DNA from: Gallionellaceae bacterium
GTDB lineage: Bacteria; Pseudomonadota; Gammaproteobacteria; Burkholderiales; Gallionellaceae
Length of the DNA: 7,538 nt
Assembly: GCA_030646595.1 (NCBI GenBank)
Contig: JAUSKS010000309.1
Span: 1 to 7,538 of the forward strand
Reading direction: 5' to 3'
The translations under genes and the position numbers were made by a program. Position 1 is the stretch's first letter. The number at the start of each line of letters is the position of its first letter. Shown in pieces: positions 1 to 6,929 of this stretch. The notes below the pieces were generated by a model. The model did not search any database and had not been told where the DNA came from. It saw only the letters and a list, made by a program, of their open reading frames with translations.

Positions 1-1
1 A

Positions 2-568
2 ACCATCATGCAACAGGCTACCCATGATGAATTGACCGGCTTGCCCAATCGCCGTCTGTTTTACGACAGGCTGGCACAGGCCATTGCCGAGGCACGTCGC
101 TATAGTAAAAAAGTGGCGGTCATTTTTATTGACCTGGATCATTTCAAAAACATTAACGATACACTGGGACATGAGGCAGGAGACCAGTTCCTGATCGCTA
201 TTACCGGGCAACTCAAGACTGTGCCGCGCGAAATCGATACCTGTGCCCGGCTGGGTGGTGATGAGTTCGCCCTGATACTACCGAGTGTGGAGAGCAAGGA
301 TCAAGTCAGCCTGGCGACCCAGCGTATATTGGGTACTCTGGACAGGGAATTTACCATTAATGGAATCCCCGTGCATGCTTCGGCCAGCATAGGAGTTGCC
401 ATTTTCCCGGATGATGCGACCGATATGGAGGTATTATTAAAGTGTGCTGATACGGCTATGTACCATTCCAAAGAGGATGGGCGCAACAAGTATTGTTTCT
501 GGGATAATACGATGGCTGGAGTTCAGTGCTCTGAACAGCAGAGTAAAGCTAAAGCCAGGATGGAGTAA
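2..568 (+). CDS. GGDEF-domain diguanylate cyclase, C-terminal part (5' end outside window)
   Basis: This is the C-terminal part of a protein whose GGDEF domain would make cyclic di-GMP from two GTP. The frame is open to the left edge, and the first visible residues (TIMQQATHDELTGLPNRRLF) are the usual beginning of a GGDEF domain that follows a sensor or linker. The ATG at 8 is therefore probably internal. Counting from that ATG, the metal/GTP-binding region is FIDLDHFKNINDTLGH (40-55) and the active-site motif is intact GGDEF at 83-87. An RxxD inhibitory site (R74, D77) stands five residues before it, so product inhibition is expected. The domain closes with the ADTAMYHSKEDGRNKY signature, then a short tail; there is no EAL domain. 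The stop is 12 nt before the receiver gene, suggesting one operon. What it senses lies in the missing N-terminus. Confidence 0.93.
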   Translation, partial: TIMQQATHDELTGLPNRRLFYDRLAQAIAEARRYSKKVAVIFIDLDHFKNINDTLGHEAGDQFLIAITGQLKTVPREIDTCARLGGDEFALILPSVESKDQVSLATQRILGTLDREFTINGIPVHASASIGVAIFPDDATDMEVLLKCADTAMYHSKEDGRNKYCFWDNTMAGVQCSEQQSKAKARME

Positions 569-580
569 TAAAACAAGAAA

Positions 581-1045
581 ATGAATTCTACCTCCCCACC
601 GCATTCTTCGCTACGCCCCATCCTGGTCGTGGAAGACAACGACATGGATCTCGATTTTTGCATGCAGGCTTTCGAGGAACACGCCATTATCAATCCGGTT
701 ATTGCCTGCCGCGATGGTGAGGAGGCAATGCGATTCATTGATACGCACTGCAGTCCTGAGGACGTGCAGCTGCCCTTGCTGGTATTACTGGATCTGCGAC
801 TGCCGAAAGTGGATGGTATCGAAGTATTACGCCACGCCCGCCAGCATCCCGTGTGGAAAAAAGTGCCTTTCATCATGCTTACCACTTCGCGTGAAAATTC
901 TGACGTAGATCAGGCTTATCAATTAGGCGTGAATTCCTATATCGTCAAGCCAGTGGATTTCCCTGCTTTTGCCGAAGTGGTGAAGCAAATTAAAATGTTC
1001 TGGATATTGACCAACGAACCTCCGTTTACTGCGCCACGAGGCTGA
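581..1045 (+). CDS. Single-domain response regulator (Rcp1-like receiver)
   Basis: This 154-residue protein is almost entirely one CheY-like receiver domain, with no DNA-binding or enzymatic output domain. Residues expected for phosphotransfer are present: acidic pair E18/D19, phospho-acceptor D71 in LLDLRLPKVDG, the switch threonine T101 in MLTTS, and K123 in YIVKPVD. The RPILVVEDNDMDLDF start and the ending around FAEVVKQIKMFWILTNEPP resemble the Rcp1 group of stand-alone receivers, which usually partner a histidine kinase encoded nearby. No kinase is visible here, so the partner is upstream of the window or elsewhere. The gene starts 12 nt after the GGDEF gene and ends 5 nt before the REC-REC-PAS-PAS-GGDEF-EAL gene. 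The RBS is weak (GGAG at 562-565 is rather far from the ATG), so coupling to the upstream gene is likely. Likely role: a phosphorelay shuttle feeding the c-di-GMP proteins of the operon (inference). Confidence 0.92.
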   Translation: MNSTSPPHSSLRPILVVEDNDMDLDFCMQAFEEHAIINPVIACRDGEEAMRFIDTHCSPEDVQLPLLVLLDLRLPKVDGIEVLRHARQHPVWKKVPFIMLTTSRENSDVDQAYQLGVNSYIVKPVDFPAFAEVVKQIKMFWILTNEPPFTAPRG

Positions 1046-1050
1046 TAACT

Positions 1051-3999
1051 ATGAGTAGCATTATTCATCTGCTGTATGCCGAGGATAACCCACAGGATGC
1101 GGATTTGATCCGCACTCATTTTGAACGCGAAGCGGCAGACATACAGCTTGAAATTGTTGAAACAGGAGCACGTTGCCTGGCCCGGCTGGCAGAAAGATCC
1201 TTTGATTTGTTGCTGCTGGATAATAATCTGCCCGATCTGGATGGGGTGGATGTACTCAATTTAATGCGCGACGAAGCCCACACTTTGCCGGTAGTGTTGA
1301 TCACAGGCACAGGTGATGAAGATGTGGTTGCCCGCGCGCTGCGTGCGGGCGCTGCTGACTATGTCTCGAAATCTGATGAGAATTATCTTGTTACCCTTCC
1401 AGATTTGCTGCGCAAACAGGTCGCGCTGCATCGCCGCCATCTGCTGGATGGTGATCGTGCGAAGCTTGTCTGGGATATCCTGTACGTTGAGCCCAACGCC
1501 ATGGATATTGAACTGACCAAGCGTCATCTTGCAGTTGAGGCACCGCACTTGCAATTACATGCAGTCAGCAACAGCCGTGAGGCGCTGAAGTGGCTAGCCA
1601 CGGCGCAGCATCATTTCGATCTGGTGCTGACCGATTTGCGCATACCTGACCTGAATGCGCCAGAATTCATGCGCGAGGTGCAGCAATTAGGCATAGAGCT
1701 ACCCTTCATCATCATTACCGGCAAGGGCGACGAGGCCTCTGCCGTGGCTGTTTTGCGTTTGGGCGCTTATGACTATATCGTCAAGCGCGAGAACTATCTC
1801 ACGCATCTGCCACACGCGATTGATAACGCGCTGCACCGTTTTCATCTTGATCAGACCACCCGTCGCCTGCACGCAGAACTAGCCGCGCTCAATACCAGTC
1901 TGGAGCAAAAAGTGGAGGCGCGCACGGCCCAGTTACGTCAGGAAATGGAATTGCGTCAGGCCAGCGAAGCTGGTTACCAACATTTGATAGAGACTACCCA
2001 TGAATTGGTACAAAGCATAGGTCCTGACGGGCACTTCACTTTTGTTAACCATGCCTTGTGTGAGGCGCTGGGCTGGACATGCGAGGAAGCGCTACAACTC
2101 AGTTTCAGCCAGATCGTAAAGCCTGATCAACTCAGTCATTGTCAGGCTCTATTTGGACAATTAATGCAAGGAAAGAATTTTAACCAGGTCGAGGTTACTT
2201 TTGTTGCCAAGGATGGCCATGAAATTATCGTTGAAGGTAACCTGAGCAGCATTTTTGTGGATGGCATGTTTGTCGGCACCCAAAGTTTTTTTCGGGATAT
2301 TACCGAACGCAAGCGGGCTGAGGCACAGTTGAAACTCGCCGCAAAAGTATTCGAACAAAGCCGTGAGGCATTTATCATCACCGATGCTGATCGCAATATA
2401 GTGATGGTCAACCATGCGTTTACCCTGATTACTGGCTACAGCGAAGCCGAGGCCTTGGGCAAGAATCCCCGCTTGTTACACTCAGGTCGCCAGGATGAAA
2501 ATTTCTACCGCAGCATGTGGGAGTCGATTAACACGCATGGCCATTGGCAGGGGGAAGTATTGGACCGCCGCAAAGATGGTAGTGTATTTCCAAAATGGCT
2601 AAGCATCAGTCGGGTGCTTGATAATGAAGGTGAAGTAACACACTACATCGGTATTTTTGGTGACCTCAGCCAGCTCAAGCAGGGTGAGGCACAGATACAG
2701 CGGCTGGCGCATTTTGATGCGCTGACCGGATTGCCCAACCGGGTTTTGCTCAATGATCGTATTAATCTGGCACTCAGCACTGCCCAGCGTAGCCAGCAAT
2801 CATTGGCGGTGATGTTTGTGGACCTTGATCATTTCAAGAATGTCAACGATACCCTGGGCCACCGTATTGGTGATGCATTGTTGGTAGAGGTCGCCGCACG
2901 GCTTAAATTGGCGGTGCGCGAGGAAGACACTGTTTCCCGTCTGGGTGGTGATGAATTCATTCTGATACTACCGGGTGCGGATGCTGCCGGTGCAGCGCAT
3001 GCAGCAGAAAAATTAATTATGGCTGTGGCACAGCGTTATCAGATTGAACAACATGATCTGGTTATCACTCCTTCGATTGGAATCGCTATTTATCCCAGCG
3101 ATGGGGAAGATTTTGAAGCGCTTTCCAAATGTGCGGACGTGGCTATGTACCGCGCAAAACGTGATGGGCGCAATAATTACCGCTTTTTTACCCCGGAAAT
3201 GCAGGCGCGTTCGGCACGTACGCTAGCGCTAGAAAATGCGTTGCGCCAGGCTTTGCAACACAAACAGTTGGAGCTTTATTTCCAGCCCTTGATATCACTA
3301 AAGGACGGCAGCACTATCGGCGCAGAAGCATTGCTGCGCTGGAAGCACCCTGAATTTGGTTCCGTGTTACCCGGTGAATTTATCCCGATTGCAGAAGATA
3401 GCGGCCAGATTTTGCAAATTGGAGAATGGGTGCTGCGCAGCGCAGCACGGCAATTGAAAACCTGGATGGATGATGGCATGACACCGATAGTCATGGCTGT
3501 GAATCTTTCTGTGGTGCAATTCAGACAATCAAACCTGCCAGACATGGTTATGCGTATTCTGGATGAGGTGCAATTATCGCCGCAGTACCTGGAACTGGAA
3601 TTGACGGAAGGGGTAGCCATGGATGATCCGCTGGGTGCCATCGCCATGATGGACCAGTTGCATCAGCGTGGTATCCGCATGTCCATTGATGATTTTGGTA
3701 CCGGCTATTCTTCGCTGAATTATCTGAAACGCTTTCAGGTGGGCAAGCTTAAAATTGATCAATCTTTTGTGCGCGACATTACGGTAGACCCGGAAGACAA
3801 AGCGATCGTAAGCGCTATTATTCGTTTGGCGGGTGCCTTGAATTTGCAAACCATCGCCGAGGGTGTGGAAACGGCAGGGCAACTGGCATTTTTGCGCGAG
3901 CAGGGTTGCAACGAAGCGCAGGGCTATTATTTCAGCGAAGCATTACCCGCTGATCAATTCAAGGCTTGGTGTGGGAAAAAAAGACCCAAGCTCAGATAA
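1051..3999 (+). CDS. REC-REC-PAS-PAS-GGDEF-EAL cyclic-di-GMP signalling protein
   Basis: This 982-residue cytoplasmic protein combines two receivers, two PAS domains and both c-di-GMP domains; no membrane segment is seen. REC1 (about 4-125) has E11/D12, D57, T85 and K107. REC2 (about 141-262) has D195, T223 and K245, but its acidic pair reads E147-P148. A helical linker (about 270-305) leads to PAS1 (about 305-418), which ends in FRDITERKRAEAQL, then PAS2 (about 430-545), with GHWQGEVLDRRKDG typical of signalling PAS domains. The GGDEF domain (551-715) has GGDEF at 632-636 and an RxxD inhibitory site (R623, D626). The EAL domain (about 730-975) keeps E759-A-L, N818, E853, D880-D881, K901, E937 and Q957, so phosphodiesterase activity is expected. 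Both enzymatic halves look competent; which dominates cannot be read from sequence. The ATG is 5 nt after the receiver stop, with GAGG at 1038-1041 giving a 9-nt spacing. Last gene of the operon. Confidence 0.96.
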   Translation: MSSIIHLLYAEDNPQDADLIRTHFEREAADIQLEIVETGARCLARLAERSFDLLLLDNNLPDLDGVDVLNLMRDEAHTLPVVLITGTGDEDVVARALRAGAADYVSKSDENYLVTLPDLLRKQVALHRRHLLDGDRAKLVWDILYVEPNAMDIELTKRHLAVEAPHLQLHAVSNSREALKWLATAQHHFDLVLTDLRIPDLNAPEFMREVQQLGIELPFIIITGKGDEASAVAVLRLGAYDYIVKRENYLTHLPHAIDNALHRFHLDQTTRRLHAELAALNTSLEQKVEARTAQLRQEMELRQASEAGYQHLIETTHELVQSIGPDGHFTFVNHALCEALGWTCEEALQLSFSQIVKPDQLSHCQALFGQLMQGKNFNQVEVTFVAKDGHEIIVEGNLSSIFVDGMFVGTQSFFRDITERKRAEAQLKLAAKVFEQSREAFIITDADRNIVMVNHAFTLITGYSEAEALGKNPRLLHSGRQDENFYRSMWESINTHGHWQGEVLDRRKDGSVFPKWLSISRVLDNEGEVTHYIGIFGDLSQLKQGEAQIQRLAHFDALTGLPNRVLLNDRINLALSTAQRSQQSLAVMFVDLDHFKNVNDTLGHRIGDALLVEVAARLKLAVREEDTVSRLGGDEFILILPGADAAGAAHAAEKLIMAVAQRYQIEQHDLVITPSIGIAIYPSDGEDFEALSKCADVAMYRAKRDGRNNYRFFTPEMQARSARTLALENALRQALQHKQLELYFQPLISLKDGSTIGAEALLRWKHPEFGSVLPGEFIPIAEDSGQILQIGEWVLRSAARQLKTWMDDGMTPIVMAVNLSVVQFRQSNLPDMVMRILDEVQLSPQYLELELTEGVAMDDPLGAIAMMDQLHQRGIRMSIDDFGTGYSSLNYLKRFQVGKLKIDQSFVRDITVDPEDKAIVSAIIRLAGALNLQTIAEGVETAGQLAFLREQGCNEAQGYYFSEALPADQFKAWCGKKRPKLR

Positions 4000-4011
4000 G
4001 GTTATCTCTGT

Positions 4012-5544
4012 TTACGTTTCCGGACGCATCTGCGGAAACAGAATAACATCGCGGATGCTGGGGCTATCAGTGAGCAGCATCACCAAGCGGTCTATGCCTA
4101 TGCCTTCACCTGCGGTGGGCGGCAGGCCATATTCCAGCGCGCGGATATAGTCGGCATCCTTGAACATGGCTTCTTCATCACCCGCTTCCTTGGCCGCAAC
4201 CTGGGCATCAAAGCGCGCTTCCTGATCTTCCGGATCGTTCAATTCAGAAAAGCCATTGGCAATTTCGCGCCCCACCATGAATAACTCAAAACGCTCGGTA
4301 ATTTCCGGACGGCTATCACTGCGACGCGCCAAGGGCGAAGCTTCGGCAGGATAATCAATAATGAAGGTCGGTTCAAATAACTGATGCTCGGTCAGTTCTT
4401 CAAACAAGGACAACTGCAAGCCACCTATGCCATCTTCTGGCCGGTATTTGGCTTTGCAATCCTGCAAGGCATTGATGAGTGCCTCGCGATTATTTAATTG
4501 CGCATCGGAAAACTGCGGGTGATATTTTTGTATGGCCTGGGTGATGGTCAGGCGCTGAAATGGCTGGCCCAAATCCAGTTGCCGTCCTTGATAGCTGATG
4601 ACAGTAGTGCCCAGCACCTTGCACGCGACTTTGCAAAACAGCTGTTCGGTGAAGTCCATCAGATAACGATAATCCCGGTAAGCCTCATAAAATTCAATCA
4701 TGGTAAATTCAGGATTGTGGCGCGTGGATAATCCCTCATTACGGAAATTACGGTTAATCTCGAACACCTTCTCGAAGCCGCCCACTACCAGCCGCTTGAG
4801 ATACAACTCTGGCGCAATACGCAGGTACAGCTGCATGTCGAGTGCATTATGATGTGTGGTAAACGGCTTGGCCGCGGCACCGCCAGGGATGGAGTGCATC
4901 ATCGGCGTTTCCACTTCCAGATAGCCATGCTGCATAAAAAATTCGCGTATGGCCTGGATGACCTGGGAGCGGATGAGGAAGGTCTTGCGCGTTTCTTCAT
5001 TGGTGATGAGATCCACATGGCGCTGCCGGTATTTTTGTTCCTGATCGGTCAGCCCGTGAAATTTTTCCGGCAGCGGGCGCAGCGCCTTGGTCAACAAGCG
5101 CAGTTGCGTCACGCGCACAGAAAGCTCGCCCGTCTTGGTTTTAAACAACACCCCGCTGGCACCGAGAATATCGCCCATGTCAAAGTGTTTGAACGCGTTG
5201 TGCGCGTCCTCGCCAGTGTCATTATTGCTGATGAATAATTGTATCCGCCCGCTCATATCCTGCACCGTGGCAAAGCTGGCCTTGCCCATCACGCGCTTCA
5301 ACATCATGCGACCGGCTACCGCAACATGTACCTGCGCGGCCTCCAGCTCGTCGTGCGTCTTCTCGCCAAACTCGGCATGTAAATCACCAGCGAGATGTTT
5401 GCGCTCGAAATCGTTTGGGAAAGCGATGCCTGTTTTGCGTATTGCGGTGAGTTTTGCGCGGCGTTCTTGTACGAGCTTTATTTCAGCGTAAACCTCGCTC
5501 ATGGTCTCGTCGAGTTTCTGATCTAATTCTTTGTCGCTGGTCAT
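4012..5544 (-). CDS. lysS: Lysyl-tRNA synthetase, class II
   Basis: This enzyme joins lysine to tRNA-Lys using ATP in the cytoplasm and is essential for translation. At 510 residues it has the normal length of bacterial class II LysRS. The N-terminus contains the GIAFPNDF segment (39-46), then the OB-fold anticodon-binding domain (about 70-165). The catalytic domain shows motif 1 around [11 protein letters not shown] (206-216), motif 2 starting at [14 protein letters not shown] (267-280), and motif 3 [11 protein letters not shown] (481-491) followed by [11 protein letters not shown]. No frameshift or missing motif was found. The ATG at 5544 has no evident Shine-Dalgarno sequence; an in-frame ATG at 5502 (residue 15) would give an N-terminus closer in length to many homologues. 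The vapC stop lies 11 nt upstream, so read-through transcription and coupled translation are possible. The 3' end converges on the signalling operon with 12 nt between stops. prfB, a common upstream partner of lysS in proteobacteria, is not adjacent here. Confidence 0.98.
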   Translation of the reverse strand: MTSDKELDQKLDETMSEVYAEIKLVQERRAKLTAIRKTGIAFPNDFERKHLAGDLHAEFGEKTHDELEAAQVHVAVAGRMMLKRVMGKASFATVQDMSGRIQLFISNNDTGEDAHNAFKHFDMGDILGASGVLFKTKTGELSVRVTQLRLLTKALRPLPEKFHGLTDQEQKYRQRHVDLITNEETRKTFLIRSQVIQAIREFFMQHGYLEVETPMMHSIPGGAAAKPFTTHHNALDMQLYLRIAPELYLKRLVVGGFEKVFEINRNFRNEGLSTRHNPEFTMIEFYEAYRDYRYLMDFTEQLFCKVACKVLGTTVISYQGRQLDLGQPFQRLTITQAIQKYHPQFSDAQLNNREALINALQDCKAKYRPEDGIGGLQLSLFEELTEHQLFEPTFIIDYPAEASPLARRSDSRPEITERFELFMVGREIANGFSELNDPEDQEARFDAQVAAKEAGDEEAMFKDADYIRALEYGLPPTAGEGIGIDRLVMLLTDSPSIRDVILFPQMRPET

Positions 5545-5555
5545 GGCAGTTGTGT

Positions 5556-5990
5556 TTAAGAAAAATCGTGAATTTTTAAGCCAATCGCTTTTGCAGCAGA
5601 TATCTGAATTTTATCCGCGCTAGCAAATTCAGCCATATTGGCGAGTTTCGCCGCGGCGAGTTGCATTGCATCAAGCGCTCGCAGTGGGATTTTTGGTAGT
5701 GTGTGCATTAAGTGTTCGGCCTCGGCGCAATGTGTATCATTGAGCGGCAGCACCCTTAAATGACCGCTGAGTTGATGCGAGTAAAATAACTCCAGCGTGT
5801 CCTTCTCGAGCTTTCTGGATATTTGCTTATTGCGCCGACGGCGACCCAGGGCGCTGCAAAATTCAACCCCCGTAAGGCGGCTGATGGCGACTTCCGATTG
5901 AGTCACAAACAAGGAATCAACTTTCTCCGAGTGGGTTTCAGCAATATACCACTTGATGAGGGCGCTGGTGTCTGCGAAGAGCGAGGTCAT
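5556..5990 (-). CDS. vapC: VapC-type PIN-domain toxin ribonuclease
   Basis: The 144-residue product is a PIN-domain protein, the toxin of a type II toxin-antitoxin pair. VapC toxins are Mg-dependent RNases that stop translation, often by cutting initiator tRNA, other tRNAs or the rRNA sarcin-ricin loop; this one's target cannot be read from sequence. The N-terminal [11 protein letters not shown] supplies D7, GVEFCSAL supplies E43, [12 protein letters not shown] supplies D107 and FASADK supplies D126, so the full acidic metal-binding set is present and the toxin is probably active. The ATG overlaps the antitoxin stop by 4 nt (ATGA), the usual arrangement for coupled translation and antitoxin excess. 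No separate strong RBS is seen. The stop codon falls 11 nt before the lysS ATG, an unusual neighbour. The symbol names the family, not a proven orthologue. Confidence 0.92.
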   Translation of the reverse strand: MTSLFADTSALIKWYIAETHSEKVDSLFVTQSEVAISRLTGVEFCSALGRRRRNKQISRKLEKDTLELFYSHQLSGHLRVLPLNDTHCAEAEHLMHTLPKIPLRALDAMQLAAAKLANMAEFASADKIQISAAKAIGLKIHDFS

Positions 5991-6226
5991 AGACTAAAAT
6001 CTCTACTATCGCGGTCTTCGCGGATGAGCACTTCGCTGGGAATGGTTTGCAATTTTTGCTTTGCGCGGAAAGCCGCCAAAGAACGAATTTTGCGTTTGGG
6101 CACCACCGGTAAAATGCGCGCCACCGGCTCGCCCCGGCAAACGACCAGCACTTCATCGTTGCCAGCAAACATTTGATCAGGATGGCTCAAGCCTTCGCGG
6201 GCTTCGCGGATGGTAAGGGTTTTCAT
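5987..6226 (-). CDS. Phd/YefM-type antitoxin of the VapC pair
   Basis: This 79-residue protein is the antitoxin for the PIN toxin encoded just downstream. Its N-terminal half (MKTLTIREAREGLS, then DEVLVVCRGEPVARILP at 24-40) follows the Phd/YefM fold, which dimerises and binds DNA. The charged C-terminal tail (about 50-79, with [13 protein letters not shown]) is the expected toxin-binding segment. The frame is open ten residues further upstream to 6256, but the ATG at 6226 is chosen because AAGGAGG stands exactly 8 nt before it and because family members begin near MKTxxxRE. The longer version would also begin inside the operator repeat. The gene overlaps vapC by 4 nt. Antitoxins of this class usually repress their own promoter together with the toxin, matching the inverted repeat immediately upstream. 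Confidence 0.9.
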   Translation of the reverse strand: MKTLTIREAREGLSHPDQMFAGNDEVLVVCRGEPVARILPVVPKRKIRSLAAFRAKQKLQTIPSEVLIREDRDSRDFSL

Positions 6227-6234
6227 GTGTTCAG

Positions 6235-6241
6235 CCTCCTT
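6235..6241 (-). promoter_or_regulatory. Strong ribosome binding site of the antitoxin gene
   Basis: AAGGAGG on the minus strand lies 8 nt before the ATG at 6226. It is one of the best Shine-Dalgarno matches in the window and decides the antitoxin start over the upstream in-frame codon at 6256. A strong site here and none before vapC fits antitoxin being made in excess. Confidence 0.88.
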
Positions 6242-6246
6242 GGTGA

Positions 6247-6279
6247 TAGGTGTCACGAATTGTACACTTGTGACACCTA
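6247..6279. promoter_or_regulatory. Inverted-repeat operator for toxin-antitoxin autoregulation
   Basis: TAGGTGTCAC (6247-6256) and GTGACACCTA (6270-6279) are a perfect 10-bp inverted repeat separated by 13 bp. The arm centres are 23 bp apart, about two helical turns, so two dimers or one antitoxin-toxin complex could bind the same DNA face. The repeat spans the predicted -10 box and lies about 20 bp before the antitoxin start. Phd/YefM-type antitoxins commonly bind such palindromes to repress their own operon, so this is the probable autoregulatory site; binding itself is inferred. Confidence 0.72.
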
Positions 6280-6288
6280 GGTTGTCAT
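6259..6288 (-). promoter_or_regulatory. Predicted sigma-70 promoter of the antitoxin-toxin operon
   Basis: On the minus strand a -35-like ATGACA (6283-6288) is followed, after 18 nt, by a -10-like TACAAT (6259-6264, five of six matches to consensus). Transcription would begin near 6252, giving a short leader that contains the AAGGAGG site. The -10 box sits between the two arms of the inverted repeat at 6247-6279, so a bound repressor would cover it. Predicted by eye from consensus only. Confidence 0.55.
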
Positions 6289-6310
6289 GTGCCTTTTGCG
6301 CACTGGGTTA

Positions 6311-6802
6311 TCATGCAGCCAGCCTGCTCAGCACAAACTTCCTCGGAAATTCCAGCTTGCCGTTGATGCTCACGATATGGTTGGTCAGCCGCGCGTTGAT
6401 CGCGGCCAACGTCGCGCCCTCGCCCATCATCCATTCCACTTGCCAGGCGTAATCTTTCAGGTTGGTTTGCAGGCTCAGGCGATTGGGGTAGGGCGTAGTG
6501 GCGGTAATGGTCAACGGCTGCATCGCATCGCGCTCGCGCCGCGCCGCATCGGGCGACACACCGATGGCGAGCAACTGCACCAACACCACATCGGTAAAAC
6601 GCTGCGGCAACGTGGCGTAGGGCGCGGCCTCCAGCACCAGCCCAAAACGATCATGTTCACTCACCGCCATCGCCAGCTTCGGGCGCGTGTGCAAAAGATT
6701 CAGCGACCAATCTCCCACGCGGTTCGCGCCCGGCGCAGGCGGTGCGCTTGGCGCGACCTTCATTGCGGTCAGTAATTTTTGTGTGCAGCGCAGGGCGGTC
6801 AT
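6311..6802 (-). CDS. DUF6933-family protein of unknown function
   Basis: The 163-residue product resembles the DUF6933 family: it opens with LRCTQKLL (4-11) and continues with GDWSLNLLHTRPKLAMAVSE (30-49), the conserved beginning of that family. The biochemical function is unknown. It has no signal peptide, membrane segment or recognisable catalytic motif. A proline/alanine-rich stretch (17-25, APSAPPAPG) separates the first strand from the GDW motif. The start at 6802 is supported by a GGTGAG 8 nt upstream on the minus strand and by the family's N-terminus. It is transcribed in the same direction as the antitoxin and vapC but stands 84 nt before the antitoxin, which has its own promoter, so it is probably a separate unit. 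By eye its GC content is higher than that of the UPF0158 gene. A 162-codon open frame on the opposite strand is its shadow. Confidence 0.75.
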   Translation of the reverse strand: MTALRCTQKLLTAMKVAPSAPPAPGANRVGDWSLNLLHTRPKLAMAVSEHDRFGLVLEAAPYATLPQRFTDVVLVQLLAIGVSPDAARRERDAMQPLTITATTPYPNRLSLQTNLKDYAWQVEWMMGEGATLAAINARLTNHIVSINGKLEFPRKFVLSRLAA

Positions 6803-6820
6803 GTAGCCATCTCACCAGTC

Positions 6821-6918
6821 GTAGGGTGGGTACTGTCTTATCGTGCCCACGAGGTAATGCCCTCAGCCAATTCTACTTGTTAGCAATCCGCGTGGGCACA
6901 AAAACGTGCCCACCCTAC
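6821..6918. repeat. Nested palindromic intergenic repeat
   Basis: GTAGGGTGGG (6821-6830) and CCCACCCTAC (6909-6918) form perfect 10-bp outer arms. Inside, CGTGCCCACG (6842-6851) pairs with CGTGGGCACA (6891-6900) at nine of ten positions. The right side can also fold on itself: GTGGGCAC (6892-6899), a 6-nt loop, then GTGCCCAC (6906-6913). A further 7-bp inverted pair, CCTCAGC (6861-6867) and GCTGAGG (6921-6927), and a 7-bp direct repeat GAGGTAA (6851-6857 and 6924-6930) overlap it. The unit lies between the UPF0158 and DUF6933 genes and has no coding capacity. It resembles the dispersed REP/MITE-like palindromes of many betaproteobacteria; copy number cannot be judged from one window. Confidence 0.68.
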
Positions 6919-6929
6919 CCGCTGAGGTA

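Noticed and set aside
3276..3882. Minus-strand open frames within the EAL region
   Set aside because: The plus strand encodes a complete, motif-perfect EAL domain; the reverse frames show no family resemblance.
3994..4007. AGATAA-GG-TTATCT palindrome between the converging stop codons as a bidirectional terminator
   Set aside because: The stem is short and AT-rich, the loop would be only 4 nt after opening a pair, no T-run follows on either strand, and it overlaps the stop codon of the upstream gene.
4849..5491. Open frames on the + strand opposite lysS
   Set aside because: They lie wholly inside an unambiguous lysS gene, have no recognisable domain and no good ribosome binding site.
5571..5640. 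lysS promoter within the end of vapC (for example TTGCTA followed by ATATCT about 17 nt later)
   Set aside because: Both boxes match consensus poorly and AT-rich coding sequence gives many such matches; not strong enough to annotate.
6227..6256. N-terminal extension of the antitoxin by ten residues
   Set aside because: It would start inside the operator repeat and bypass the AAGGAGG positioned 8 nt before the ATG at 6226.
6287..6775. 162-codon open frame on the + strand opposite the DUF6933 gene
   Set aside because: The minus-strand frame matches a known family from its start; the plus-strand frame is low-complexity, rich in Arg/His/Gln, and fits a shadow of GC-rich codons.
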